Source of the DNA: Pseudomonas cedrina subsp. cedrina
GTDB lineage: Bacteria > Pseudomonadota > Gammaproteobacteria > Pseudomonadales > Pseudomonadaceae
DNA length: 48,895 nucleotides
Direction: 5' to 3'
Assembly (NCBI RefSeq): GCF_001983175.1
Contig: NZ_MNPW01000022.1
Coordinates: forward strand, 1-48,895
A program made the position numbers and the translations under genes. The notes under the pieces are model-generated. The model was not told where the DNA came from. It worked only from the letters and a program-made list of their open reading frames with translations, and ran no database searches. Positions 17,662-26,299 of this stretch are shown in pieces. The number at the start of each line of letters is the position of its first letter. Position 1 is the stretch's first letter.

Positions 17662-17678
17662 ATGAAAGGCAGATGAAA
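17662..17678 (-). promoter_or_regulatory. Direct repeat TTTCAT-N5-TTTCAT upstream of arnC
   Basis: On the operon strand two TTTCAT hexamers are separated by 5 bp, an 11-bp period like the tandem half-sites of OmpR/PmrA-type response regulators. A -10-like TTAATC lies about 21 nt downstream of the second hexamer. Lipid A arn operons are usually induced by PmrAB, PhoPQ or similar two-component systems, so this is a reasonable activator box. Which regulator binds cannot be told. The 412-bp gap 17477-17888 otherwise contains short CAGCTAG repeats and a weak hairpin at 17721-17747, but no arnB remnant. Confidence 0.4.
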
Positions 17679-17888
17679 AACTCGTTTATTTGACAGGTAG
17701 ACAGCTAGGGTTCAGCTAGACAACTAAGGGGCCGCCGGCTTTAGTTGCCGGGCGAAATAGGAGCCGTGAACCGGGCATTTGGTTCAACGGGCGCGCCTAT
17801 GCGCCGTCAATGAATTTTAGTGAAGAATCTTCTCTGCAATGCACCGCAAGTGCCGGTAAAGTAAGCCGTCTCTTGCCAGGGTGATCGG

Positions 17889-18713
17889 ATGAATAGCGTG
17901 CAGCTTTTACGCGGCCAGTTGCGGCCGGCTTTGTTGGGATCGTTGATCGGGTTGTTGATGACCGTTGCGTGTGCCGCCCCGGCGCAGGCCGACGACGCCG
18001 TGGCGCTCAGCAGCCTCGACCAGGTGCCGGACGGCGTGGAAGTGCGCGGCAAGCAGATCGCCGCCTATACCTGGGACGACCGCCAAGGCAAGAACCTGTT
18101 GGTACTCGCCGAGCAAATCAGCGAGCGGGACGATGACGGCACGCAGTCGGCGTTCGTGTACGCGGCCCAATACCTGATCGACGGCAACCGTCCCAAGCGC
18201 GTGTGGATGCTCTACGACGACGTGCAGCATTGCCAATTCGATGCCTCCCTGCGCTTCGACAGGGCCGCGACCAAAGTCACCGACTTGAGCGGCGATGGCA
18301 TCACCCAGGCGACCGTGGGGTATTCGCGCACCTGCACCAGCGACGTCAGCCCTAACGAATTCAAGCTGATCATGCATGTCGGCAAGGCGCAGAAGTACCG
18401 TTTGCGCGGTGTCGACCGCTACGGCGCGGCCTGGTGGGATGAAGAGGCCGGCGCGCTGCGCGGCATGCCATTGCCCAAGGACTGCAGCGTGGCCGGGCAA
18501 CAGGCGCTGGTCAGCCAGTACAAGGAGCAGGGCACCGAGTTGCCGTTGCCAGGCTGTTATGGCGATGAGAAAGACTTTGCCAAGGCGCCAGAGGCTTACC
18601 TGACGTTCATGCGCGAGCATTGGTTCGCCCTGATGCAGAAACAGGACAGCGAATGGAGCCAGGCCCAGCTCCAGCCGCAGGCGCCCACCGAGGAAGACGA
18701 TACGGCCCCGTGA
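17889..18713 (+). CDS. Secreted protein, M949_RS01915-like
   Basis: The 274-residue product has an N-terminal signal peptide: a basic start, a hydrophobic core LLGSLIGLLMTVACAA, and a likely cut after APAQA at about residue 34. The rest is soluble, with aromatic and Asp-rich segments (VWMLYDDVQHCQFDASLRF; LSGDGITQATVGYSRTC) and four cysteines that could form disulfides. I recall this as a family loosely named for surface polysaccharide biosynthesis, but no catalytic motif is visible. It is transcribed away from arnC, so the two genes share a divergent regulatory gap. Function unknown; periplasmic location is inferred. Confidence 0.8.
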   Translation: MNSVQLLRGQLRPALLGSLIGLLMTVACAAPAQADDAVALSSLDQVPDGVEVRGKQIAAYTWDDRQGKNLLVLAEQISERDDDGTQSAFVYAAQYLIDGNRPKRVWMLYDDVQHCQFDASLRFDRAATKVTDLSGDGITQATVGYSRTCTSDVSPNEFKLIMHVGKAQKYRLRGVDRYGAAWWDEEAGALRGMPLPKDCSVAGQQALVSQYKEQGTELPLPGCYGDEKDFAKAPEAYLTFMREHWFALMQKQDSEWSQAQLQPQAPTEEDDTAP

Positions 18714-18762
18714 CTTGGTGCCAGGGCCGCTCCCGGGTTAGACTCAGCCTTCGCCAATTCAC

Positions 18763-18802
18763 TAAATACCTCGATTTAACAAAGGCTTGTTCGAGGTATT
18801 TA
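18763..18802. promoter_or_regulatory. 12-bp inverted repeat before the tyrosine recombinase gene
   Basis: TAAATACCTCGA (18763-18774) and its exact complement (18791-18802) flank a 16-bp AT-rich spacer, ending 19 bp before the TTG start of the recombinase gene. It could be a recombinase-binding site, an operator, or a transcript hairpin in the leader. There is no downstream T tract, so a terminator is less likely. Confidence 0.55.
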
Positions 18803-18821
18803 ATCCAAAGGCTGATCTACA

Positions 18822-19736
18822 TTGACTGAGTCCATCCGCAACCCACTGACCCTGTACCTCACTCGCCTGGCCCCCTCCAGTCAACTGACCATGCGCTATG
18901 TGCTGCAAGACGCAGCCGACCGCCTGGGCTTCGAGGACATCAACCTTGAAGACATCGACTGGCACCTGTTGCAACCCGAACACGTCATTGCCCTGGTCGC
19001 CGCTTTACGCGAGGACGGTTACGCACCCAATACCTCATCGTTGTACGTCAACGCGGTACGCGGGGTGATGAACGAAGCCTGGCGTATGAACCTGATCAGC
19101 CAGGAACACCTGTTGCGCATGCGCACGGTCAAGGCTGCCTCCGGCACGCGATTGAGCCAGGGCCGCAACCTGCGCCGCAGCCTGATCCGCGAAATGATGG
19201 AAGTCTGCGCCGCCGACCCACGCCCGCAAGGCCTGAGGGACGCAGCGGTGATTGGCATTCTCTACGGCTCGGGCATGCGCAAGTCGGAGTCGGTTAACCT
19301 CGACCTGGCGCAGCTTAACTTCGAGGAACGCAGCCTGCGGGTGATCGGCAAGGGCAACAAGGAGTTGATCAAGTACGCGCCGGATTGGGCGTTCGCCAAG
19401 CTGCAGGCATGGCTGGCGTTTCGGCGCGAGCAGCTCAAGGAAGGCGAGCAGGACGACAGTTTCCTGTTCAACCGCATCCGTCGCGGCAGCCATATCACCC
19501 GTGAGCGCATCACCAAGCATGCGATCTATTACATCGCCCGCCAGCGCGGTGAGCAGGTGGGGGTGAAAATCATGCCCCATGACTTTCGCCGCTCGTTCAT
19601 CACGCGGGTGATCGAAGAGCACGATTTATCGATCGCGCAGAAGTTGGCGCACCACACCAATATCCAGACGACCGCCAGTTATGACGTGCGCGACGACAAT
19701 GAGCGGCGGCGGGCGGTGGATCGGTTTGATCTGTAA
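18822..19736 (+). CDS. Tyrosine recombinase (phage integrase family)
   Basis: This 304-residue protein has a SAM-like N-terminal DNA-binding domain and a catalytic domain with the full tyrosine recombinase set: Arg153 (SGMRKSE), Lys177 (GKGNKE), His253 and Arg256 (HDFRRSF), His277/278 (LAHHTN) and Tyr287 (TTASYDV). It should therefore be active in DNA strand exchange. The start is TTG at 18822; no in-frame ATG offers the same N-terminus. No phage or ICE genes surround it, so it is an orphan chromosomal recombinase. It resembles XerC/D in size, but XerC and XerD normally sit in conserved contexts not seen here. An inverted repeat lies directly upstream. Confidence 0.9.
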   Translation: MTESIRNPLTLYLTRLAPSSQLTMRYVLQDAADRLGFEDINLEDIDWHLLQPEHVIALVAALREDGYAPNTSSLYVNAVRGVMNEAWRMNLISQEHLLRMRTVKAASGTRLSQGRNLRRSLIREMMEVCAADPRPQGLRDAAVIGILYGSGMRKSESVNLDLAQLNFEERSLRVIGKGNKELIKYAPDWAFAKLQAWLAFRREQLKEGEQDDSFLFNRIRRGSHITRERITKHAIYYIARQRGEQVGVKIMPHDFRRSFITRVIEEHDLSIAQKLAHHTNIQTTASYDVRDDNERRRAVDRFDL

Positions 19737-19752
19737 TGGCAGCCAGGCTTAT

Positions 19753-19837
19753 GTGGGAGCTGGCTTGCCTGCGATAGCATCACCTCGGTATGACTGATAC
19801 ACCGAGGTGTCTGCATCGCAGGCAAGCCAGCTCCCAC
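19753..19837. repeat. REP inverted pair (GTGGGAGC family)
   Basis: A REP core GTGGGAGCTGGCTTGCCTGC begins at 19753 and its near-perfect complement ends at 19837, enclosing a second hairpin (CACCTCGGT with ACCGAGGTG). The pair sits between the convergent recombinase and SDR genes. A further GCCCGCTCCCACAG follows at about 19842. This is the standard paired REP (REPIN/BIME) form and belongs to the same family as 437-488 and 37472-37523. Confidence 0.9.
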
Positions 19838-19871
19838 ACAAGCCCGCTCCCACAGGGGATTTGCGTAAGGG

Positions 19872-20729
19872 TTAGAGAATGGGTTTACCGCCGGTCACCG
19901 CATAACGCGAGCCGGAGATATAACTGGCTTCATCCGACGCCAGCAGCACATAAATCGGCGCCACTTCCACCGGTTGGCCAGGCCGGCCCAGCGGGGTTTC
20001 GGCGCCAAAGTTCTGCACATCCTCGTCGGTCATGGTCGCCACAATCAACGGCGTCCAGATCGGCCCGGGCGCTACGCTGTTGACCCGGATGCCCTTGCTG
20101 CCGAGCAACTGCGCCAGGCCACCGGTGAAATTGGCAATCGCGCCTTTGGTCGCGGCGTATGGCATCAAGGTCGGCTTGGGCATGTCCGAATTGACGGACG
20201 TGGTGTTGATGATCGAACTGCCGGCCTGCATATGCGGCACGGCGGCCTTGCAGATACGAAACATCGCCGTGATGTTGATATCGAAGGTCTTGACCCATTC
20301 TTCGTCCGAGATTTCCTCAAGCGTTTCGTGGCTCATCTGGAACGCGGCATTGTTGACCAGCACATCGATGCGGCCGAATTGTTCGACCGTCTTGTCGACC
20401 AACTCCTGACACACGCTTTTCTGTGCGATATCACCGGGGAGCAGCAGGCACTGGCGTCCGGCTTCTTCGACCCAGCGCGCGGTTTCCTTGGCATCGTCGT
20501 GCTCGTCCAGGTAAGCGATCGCCACATCGGCGCCTTCGCGGGCAAAGGCGATGGCGACCGCACGGCCAATACCGCTGTCGGCGCCGGTGATCAGTGCGAT
20601 TTTGTTGGCCAACCGACCCGAGCCTTTGTAACTCTGTTCGCCGCAATCGGGGTAGGGATCCATTTTTTTCTGGGAGCCGGGCACGGATTGAGTCTGAGGT
20701 GCGAACGGTGGGCGAGGATAGTCAGTCAT
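19872..20729 (-). CDS. SDR family oxidoreductase (YghA-like)
   Basis: The 285 residues form a classical short-chain dehydrogenase with a long N-terminal extension (PPFAPQTQSVPGSQKKMDPY) typical of the YghA/general-stress SDR group. Visible motifs are TGADSGIGRA for NAD(P) binding, NNAAFQMS, the active-site Ser in NTTSVNSD, and YAATK. It probably reduces or oxidises an aldehyde or alcohol in the cytoplasm; the natural substrate is not known for most of the group. GGAG precedes the ATG at 20729. It is transcribed alone, towards the recombinase. Confidence 0.9.
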   Translation of the reverse strand: MTDYPRPPFAPQTQSVPGSQKKMDPYPDCGEQSYKGSGRLANKIALITGADSGIGRAVAIAFAREGADVAIAYLDEHDDAKETARWVEEAGRQCLLLPGDIAQKSVCQELVDKTVEQFGRIDVLVNNAAFQMSHETLEEISDEEWVKTFDINITAMFRICKAAVPHMQAGSSIINTTSVNSDMPKPTLMPYAATKGAIANFTGGLAQLLGSKGIRVNSVAPGPIWTPLIVATMTDEDVQNFGAETPLGRPGQPVEVAPIYVLLASDEASYISGSRYAVTGGKPIL

Positions 20730-20807
20730 GTTTAATCTCCATAGTTATCAGAGGTGCTATGGGATTAGTAGTTGGCAGGTGAGCGATAGTTGTAGTGGAT
20801 GCCGGTC

Positions 20808-20834
20808 GGGCCCGACGAATGGTGCGTCGGGCCC
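20808..20834. terminator. GC-rich hairpin, possible terminator
   Basis: GGGCCCGACG and its exact complement CGTCGGGCCC flank a 7-nt loop, starting 8 bp beyond the stop of the MFS gene (20842). A strong 10-bp stem fits a terminator for that gene, but no T tract follows on either strand, so it may depend on other factors. Confidence 0.4.
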
Positions 20835-20841
20835 ATGCGTC

Positions 20842-22050
20842 TCAGGAGGAGGGCGGGGCGCTGGCCAAGTGAGCCGGCAAGCGGCGCAGGGTCCAGATCA
20901 CGGTCAGCATCGCCGCGACGGCGCACAGCGCGATGCCGATCAACATCGGCGCGGGCGTGTGATCGGCAAACACACCGACCAGGGTCATCGACACGGCAGC
21001 GGTGATCATCTGGATCGCCCCGAGCAAGGCCGACGCAGAGCCGGCCACCGCACCATGATCCTCGAGGGACAATACGCCAGCCGCCGGCAGCAGCAGGCCC
21101 AGAAAGCCGAAGCCGATAAACAGCAGCGTCATCATCAAGACCAGGCTGTCGACCCACAGGGTGGTAATCGCCAGCACTACCATCACCGCCGCTACCGCCA
21201 CCACAGACCCGCGTATCAACGGGGCCAGGCCAAAGCGCGCGCTGAGGCGGGCGGTCAGTTGGCTCATGGCAAAGAACGACGCGGCGTTCAGGGCAAAGCA
21301 CAGGCTGAACTGCGTAGGCGTCAGGCCGAAATACTCGATGTACACGAACGGCGCGCTGCCGATAAACACAAAGAACGTAGCCAGCCCGAAGCCGCAGACC
21401 ACCGATAAACCGATGAACACCGGATCGCGCAGCAGCGCCCCATAACTGCTGAACGCGGTGCCCAGGGTCTTGCCTAGCCGGCGTTCGGCGGGGTGGGTTT
21501 CCGGCAGTTGCAGGATGGTCATCAGCAGGCATGCCACGGCCACGACCGCCAACACGGCAAACACTTCCCGCCAGCTCCACAGCGAGATTATCAGGCTGCC
21601 GGCCAGCGGCGCGAGGATCGGCGAGACACTCATCACCAGCATCAACAGCGCCATCAGTTTCGCGGCTTCATGGCCGGTGTACAGGTCGCGCACGATCGCC
21701 CGCGGAATCACCATGCCCGCGCAGGCGCCGAAGGCCTGCACGGCACGAAAAGCGATCAGCGTTTCGATATCGGGTGCCAAGGCACAGCCCACACTGCCCA
21801 CGGCGAAGATCACCAGGCCGATATAGATCGGCGGCTTGCGCCCGAACACATCACTGAGTGGCCCGTAGAACAGTTGGCACACACCAATGATGACGAAGAA
21901 CACCGTGAGGCTCATCTGTACCAGCGCCGGCGAGGCGTGCAGGCTGGCGCCCAGCGTTGGCAGGGCCGGCAGGTAGATGTCGATGGCGAAGGGGCCGACG
22001 GCGGTGATCAGCCCCAGGAGCAGGGCGAGATGGGCGATACGTCGAGACAT
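20842..22050 (-). CDS. Bcr/CflA-type MFS drug exporter
   Basis: A 402-residue 12-helix MFS transporter. The N-terminus ITAVGPFAIDIYLPALPTL is the signature of the Bcr/CflA (DHA1) drug-proton antiporters, and FYGPLSDVFGRKPPIYIG is the MFS loop 2-3 motif. It should export small hydrophobic compounds such as bicyclomycin or chloramphenicol, or cysteine-related metabolites, using the proton gradient. The start at 22050 (MSRRIAH) is preferred over the longer frame to 22071. It stands alone, with the SDR gene downstream on the same strand after 112 bp. Confidence 0.92.
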   Translation of the reverse strand: MSRRIAHLALLLGLITAVGPFAIDIYLPALPTLGASLHASPALVQMSLTVFFVIIGVCQLFYGPLSDVFGRKPPIYIGLVIFAVGSVGCALAPDIETLIAFRAVQAFGACAGMVIPRAIVRDLYTGHEAAKLMALLMLVMSVSPILAPLAGSLIISLWSWREVFAVLAVVAVACLLMTILQLPETHPAERRLGKTLGTAFSSYGALLRDPVFIGLSVVCGFGLATFFVFIGSAPFVYIEYFGLTPTQFSLCFALNAASFFAMSQLTARLSARFGLAPLIRGSVVAVAAVMVVLAITTLWVDSLVLMMTLLFIGFGFLGLLLPAAGVLSLEDHGAVAGSASALLGAIQMITAAVSMTLVGVFADHTPAPMLIGIALCAVAAMLTVIWTLRRLPAHLASAPPSS

Positions 22051-22207
22051 GGGCAGTTCCGGGCGAAGCAAAGGGCCGCCAGCTTAAGGTATCCGCGCAG
22101 ATCCGCAAACTTAGGCTTCACTAACGGACAGGCGCTGCCGATAACGTGATCAGCGATGCTCAAAGGGTTGGGTTCCCAACCGGCCGCAGGCTACGGGGAT
22201 AACAGGC

Positions 22208-23821
22208 ATGACGATCAAATTACGCTTGATGCTGTTGATAGCGACCGGGCTGCTCACTGCGCTGATCATGAGCCTGGTCAGCTACGTGGGAAATATGCGT
22301 ATGGACCAGGCCGTGCAGGACAGCGAGGTCAGCATGGCGGTGCTGCGCAACCACATGGAGGCCGACATGATGCACGATGCCCTGCGCGCCGACGTGTTGT
22401 CGGCGATGTTGGTGGGGTTGGGCAAGAGTGCCACCACCAAGGCCGAGGTCAACAGCGCCTTAAAGGAACACGCCGAACATTTCCGCCAGGTACTTGGCGA
22501 TAACTTCAAGCTGCCGGTGGAAGATACGATCAAGGCAGGCCTGGAGAACATCAAGCCCAGCCTTGAGACCTACATCAGCACCGGTGAACGTATTGTCGCA
22601 CTCGCTCTGAACGATCCTGAAGCCGCGCGCGGACAATTGGATACCTTCCATGCCGCTTTCAGCCAGCTGGAAGACCAGATGGCGAACCTGAGCGAACTGA
22701 TCGAGAGCCACACCCAACGGGCCAGTGCCAGCACACAAGAGGCCATCCACACCGCCAACTTCACTCTGGGAGCGGTGTTGATTGCCAGCCTCTTATTGCT
22801 GTTGGCACAGGGGCGCTGGGTCATTCTGAGCATCATGGGCCCGTTGCAGGCGGCCAGCCGCATTGCTGCCAGTATCGCGCGGGGCAACTTGAGCGAAGCA
22901 ATTGTCGAACCCAAGCGCAAGGACGAAGCCAGCTCGTTGATCCGCAGCCTCGCCACCATGCAACGCGACCTGCGCGGCATGATCGAAGTGGTGCGCAGCA
23001 ACGCCCAGGGCGTCAACGGCATGAGCGAGCAACTGAGCCACGGCTGCCATGAAGTCGCCGACAGCAGCCAGCAGCAAAGCGCGGCCGCCAGCACCATGGC
23101 CGCCGCCGCGAGTGAAATGACCGCCAGCATCGAGGAAATCACCCGGCACGCCGGGCGCGCCCTGGACATGGCCAACCAGGCAGAGACCCTGGCCAAGGAA
23201 GGCGGCCGGGTGATTCATCAGGTGGTCAGTGACATGGACGGCATCGCCCGTTCCGCGCAGCAATCGGCCCTGGTAATCCGCACGCTGGACAAAGAGTCCG
23301 AGGCGATTTTCAGCATTATCCAGGTGATCAAAGGGATCGCCGACCAAACCAACCTGCTGGCCCTGAACGCCGCAATCGAGGCCGCGCGCGCCGGTGAGCA
23401 GGGGCGCGGTTTCGCGGTGGTCGCCGATGAAGTGCGCAGCCTCGCAGGACGCACCAGCGCGTCGACCCAGGAAATCGCCAGCATGGTCGGCCGCATCCAG
23501 CAGAGCACGCGGGAAGCGGTCACCAGCATGGAGGAGGGCGTTGCCCAAGTGGATAAAGGCATGGCGGTGACCGCCGAGGTGGAGCGGGCGATCCGCGAGA
23601 TTCTGCAGGCCACCTTGAGCACCACCGAAATGGTCAACGATATCTCGCGTACGATCGGCGAGCAGAGCCTGGCCAGCAATGAAATCGCGCACCAGGTGGA
23701 GATGATAGCGGGGATGTCGGCCAGCAACAGCCGCATCATTGGGGAAACCGCCTCTACCACCGATGAGCTGTCGGGTTTGGCCGGCAAGTTATCGCAGTCC
23801 GTGGATCGCTTCAGCTTGTAA
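22208..23821 (+). CDS. Methyl-accepting chemotaxis protein
   Basis: The 537-residue chemoreceptor has one transmembrane helix near residues 8-27, a periplasmic four-helix type sensor of about 155 residues, a second helix near 185-208, a HAMP domain and a cytoplasmic signalling domain. The CheA/CheW-binding hairpin reads IADQTNLLALNAAIEAARAG followed by EQGRGFAVVADEVRSLA. It feeds ligand information to the chemotaxis kinase; the ligand is unknown. It lacks a C-terminal CheR-docking pentapeptide (it ends QSVDRFSL). A rho-independent terminator follows at 23861. Confidence 0.95.
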   Translation: MTIKLRLMLLIATGLLTALIMSLVSYVGNMRMDQAVQDSEVSMAVLRNHMEADMMHDALRADVLSAMLVGLGKSATTKAEVNSALKEHAEHFRQVLGDNFKLPVEDTIKAGLENIKPSLETYISTGERIVALALNDPEAARGQLDTFHAAFSQLEDQMANLSELIESHTQRASASTQEAIHTANFTLGAVLIASLLLLLAQGRWVILSIMGPLQAASRIAASIARGNLSEAIVEPKRKDEASSLIRSLATMQRDLRGMIEVVRSNAQGVNGMSEQLSHGCHEVADSSQQQSAAASTMAAAASEMTASIEEITRHAGRALDMANQAETLAKEGGRVIHQVVSDMDGIARSAQQSALVIRTLDKESEAIFSIIQVIKGIADQTNLLALNAAIEAARAGEQGRGFAVVADEVRSLAGRTSASTQEIASMVGRIQQSTREAVTSMEEGVAQVDKGMAVTAEVERAIREILQATLSTTEMVNDISRTIGEQSLASNEIAHQVEMIAGMSASNSRIIGETASTTDELSGLAGKLSQSVDRFSL

Positions 23822-23860
23822 CGCAGGCAACATTGCCTGATTTAAACCGGCGTTCGACCG

Positions 23861-23888
23861 ACCGGCCCACTACGGGCCGGTTTTTTTT
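23861..23888 (+). terminator. Rho-independent terminator after chemoreceptor
   Basis: ACCGGCCC and GGGCCGGT flank a 5-nt loop (ACTAC), and the hairpin runs into a tract of eight T residues. It ends transcription 40 bp after the chemoreceptor stop and isolates it from the deoxyribose operon promoter. Confidence 0.9.
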
Positions 23889-23935
23889 GTGCGTTACGCA
23901 GGTTTCATTGATCGACTATCGCAAAAAAAAGATTG

Positions 23936-23965
23936 AATATTCACACCTAATGTTATTTAAATAAC
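23936..23965 (+). promoter_or_regulatory. Operator of the deoxyribose operon, copy 1
   Basis: AATATTCACA, two bases, TAATGTTA and then TTTAAATAAC make a 30-bp block. It ends in the perfect palindrome GTTATTTAAATAAC (23952-23965), 54 bp before the kinase ATG. The block recurs inverted at 28124-28153 with 25 of 30 bases identical, between the DeoR-type regulator and deoC. A shared operator for the locus regulator is the simplest reading. Confidence 0.75.
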
Positions 23966-24018
23966 AAAACAAGAGCGGCATGATCGGCCTGGTCGTGCTG
24001 CAACAAGGTGGAATAGCA

Positions 24019-24939
24019 ATGAGCAAGATCGCAGTCATCGGCAGCAATATGGTGGATTTGATTACCTACATCGACCGCATGCCGGCCCAGGGCGAAACCC
24101 TGGAAGCGCCGGGCTTTGCCCTCGGTTGTGGCGGCAAGGGGGCCAACCAGGCTGTGGCGGCCGCCAAGCTTGGCGCCGATGTCCTGATGCTGAGCAAGGT
24201 CGGCGACGACATGTTTGCCGACAACACCGTGGCCAACTTCCAGCGCTTTGGCATCGACACCCGTTATGTACAGCGCGTGCCTGGCGTTTCCAGCGGCGTC
24301 GCGCCGATCTTCGTCCGGGCCGATTCCCATAACAGCATATTGATCGTCAAAGGCGCCAATGCGCATTTGTCGCCGGCGGACATTGATGCCGCCGCGGCCG
24401 ACCTGCGCGAATGCACGCTGATCGTGCTGCAACTGGAGATCAACCTGGAGACGGTCTACCACGCCATCGAATTCGCTCAGCGCAACGCCATCGCGGTGCT
24501 GCTCAACCCGGCACCCGCCCTGGCCGGGCTGAGCGCCGAGCACTTGGCGAAGCTTGACTTCCTGATCCCCAATGAATCGGAACTGGCGTTGATCAGCGGC
24601 CAGGTGGTGGACTCGCCTGCGTCAGCCCAAACCGCCGCGCGTAGCCTGGTGGCCAGCGGCATTCGCCATGTGATCGTCACCCTCGGCGAACATGGTGCGC
24701 TGTATGTGGGCGAGGAGGGCGAGTTCCAAGTGCCTGGCGTACAGGTGGTGGCCCGTGACACCACCGGGGCCGGCGATGCCTTTATCGGTTGCTTCATCCA
24801 TCACTGGAACCGCGACGGCCATATCCGTGAGGCCATGGAACAGGCCGTGGCGTATTCCGCTTGCTCGGTCATGGGATTGGGTACGCAGACGTCTTACCCC
24901 GACGCCGAAACGTTCGAGCGCTTCCAGCAACAGCGATAA
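24019..24939 (+). CDS. deoK: Deoxyribokinase/ribokinase-type sugar kinase
   Basis: A PfkB-family kinase of 306 residues with the N-terminal signature region FALGCGGKGANQAVAAAKLG and the C-terminal DTTGAGDAFIGCF, whose Asp is the catalytic base. It should phosphorylate a pentose at C5. Placement with a FucP-type permease, a DUF4432 protein and deoC matches the Salmonella deoKPX locus, so deoxyribose is the likely substrate, giving deoxyribose 5-phosphate for DeoC. The start at 24019 (MSKIAVIG) has AAGGTGG upstream and is preferred over a frame opening at 23980. Confidence 0.88.
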   Translation: MSKIAVIGSNMVDLITYIDRMPAQGETLEAPGFALGCGGKGANQAVAAAKLGADVLMLSKVGDDMFADNTVANFQRFGIDTRYVQRVPGVSSGVAPIFVRADSHNSILIVKGANAHLSPADIDAAAADLRECTLIVLQLEINLETVYHAIEFAQRNAIAVLLNPAPALAGLSAEHLAKLDFLIPNESELALISGQVVDSPASAQTAARSLVASGIRHVIVTLGEHGALYVGEEGEFQVPGVQVVARDTTGAGDAFIGCFIHHWNRDGHIREAMEQAVAYSACSVMGLGTQTSYPDAETFERFQQQR

Positions 24940-24967
24940 CACCTTCAAACCAGCCCGGAGAACAATA

Positions 24968-26299
24968 ATGAACAAACCTGCGCTGCAACAGACACCCGAT
25001 GGTTTCTACCTGAACCGCACGCCCTGGTTCGCCTTTATCCTGCTGTGCAGCATTTTTGCACTGTGGGCCGCGGCGGCCAGCATGAACGACGTGCTGATCG
25101 CGCACTTCAAGAAAGCGTTTTTGCTCAGTGATTTCCAGACCGCCTTTGTGCAGTCGGCGTTTTACCTGGGCTACTTTTTCGTGGCGATTCCGGCCGCGAT
25201 GGTGGTGCGACGCTTGAGCTACAAAAGCACGATCCTGATCGGGTTGATGCTGTATATGTTCGGCTGCCTGTTGTTTTTCCCGGCGGCCTCCACGGCCAAG
25301 TACGGCATGTTCCTGTTGGCGCTGTTTGTAATCGCCGCCGGCCTGTCGTTCCTGGAAACCGCGTGCAACACCTACTCGACCCTGATGGGACCACGGGAAA
25401 CCGGGACCCGGCGCTTGAATATCTCGCAGACCTTCCACCCCTTCGGCGCGATGGCCGGGGTATACGTGGGCAGCTTTGTGATGTTCAAGGACACCGACGC
25501 CACCACTGAACAACTGACGCAGATGAGCGCTTCCGAGGCGGCGGTGCAGCAGTTGCAAATGATCCAGTCCACACTGTTGCCCTACAAGTGGATGATCGCC
25601 GTGCTGGTGCTGGTATTTATCCTGATCGCCATTACCCGGTTTCCCGCCTGCAAGGGTAATCAGCCCGCAGGCAGCAAGCCTGGCAGCCTGCGTCAGAGCC
25701 TGGGCCGGTTGTGGCGCAACCCGCGCTTTACCTTTGGGGTGTTGGCGCAGTTTCTCTACGTGGGCGCGCAGGTCGGTGTCTGGAGTTTCACCATTCGCCT
25801 GGCCATGCAAATGGGCGGTATGAACGAGCGCAGCGCTTCCTGGTTTCTGCTGACCACCTTTGCCGCCTACTTTGTCGGCAAGATGATCGCCAACCTGTTG
25901 ATGCGACGCCTGCATCCGGCCAAGGTATTGGCGATCTACGGTGTGCTGTGCATTGTGCTGCTGGCCTATACGATTCTGGTGCCGAACATTTCGGCGGTGT
26001 ATGCAGCAGTCGGCGTGAGCATTTTCCTCGGCCCGTGCTGGCCGACCATCTACGGTCTGACCATTGATGGCCTGGGTGAAGACACCGGCGTCGGCGGTTC
26101 CTTGCTGGTGATGAGCATTGTCGGCGGCGGGGTGATCCCGATCTTCCAGGGCCTGCTGTCCGACGCCAGCGGCGGCAATATGCAACTGGCCTACAGCGTG
26201 CCGTTGCTGTGCTTCATCGTGATTGTGATGTATGCGCTCAAGTGCATGCGCCAATCCAACAGCTCGCCGGTGGGCGCGGCGGGGGCGGTAGCCTCATGA
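24968..26299 (+). CDS. deoP: FucP-family sugar:proton symporter, deoxyribose permease
   Basis: The 443-residue protein has about 12 transmembrane helices. FALWAAAASMNDVLIAHFKKAF near the N-terminus, SAFYLGYFFVAIPAAM, and FLETACNTYSTLMGP are characteristic of the fucose/galactose permease (FucP) branch of MFS. The ATG at 24968 follows GGAG and lies 28 bp after deoK; the longer open frame overlaps deoK and is not used. Neighbours point to 2-deoxyribose (or a nucleoside-derived sugar) import, as for Salmonella DeoP. Confidence 0.88.
   Translation: MNKPALQQTPDGFYLNRTPWFAFILLCSIFALWAAAASMNDVLIAHFKKAFLLSDFQTAFVQSAFYLGYFFVAIPAAMVVRRLSYKSTILIGLMLYMFGCLLFFPAASTAKYGMFLLALFVIAAGLSFLETACNTYSTLMGPRETGTRRLNISQTFHPFGAMAGVYVGSFVMFKDTDATTEQLTQMSASEAAVQQLQMIQSTLLPYKWMIAVLVLVFILIAITRFPACKGNQPAGSKPGSLRQSLGRLWRNPRFTFGVLAQFLYVGAQVGVWSFTIRLAMQMGGMNERSASWFLLTTFAAYFVGKMIANLLMRRLHPAKVLAIYGVLCIVLLAYTILVPNISAVYAAVGVSIFLGPCWPTIYGLTIDGLGEDTGVGGSLLVMSIVGGGVIPIFQGLLSDASGGNMQLAYSVPLLCFIVIVMYALKCMRQSNSSPVGAAGAVAS

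Noticed and set aside
17721..17747. Hairpin CAACTAA/TTAGTTG as a terminator
   Set aside because: The stem is interrupted and no T tract follows on either strand.
17477..17888. A remnant of arnB upstream of arnC
   Set aside because: No PLP-aminotransferase motif appears in any frame, and the region reads as regulatory DNA.
23946..23965. A second dif-like sequence (TAATGTTATTTAAATAAC)
   Set aside because: It matches only part of the XerD half; the inverted copy at 28124 and the DeoR-type regulator make it an operator.
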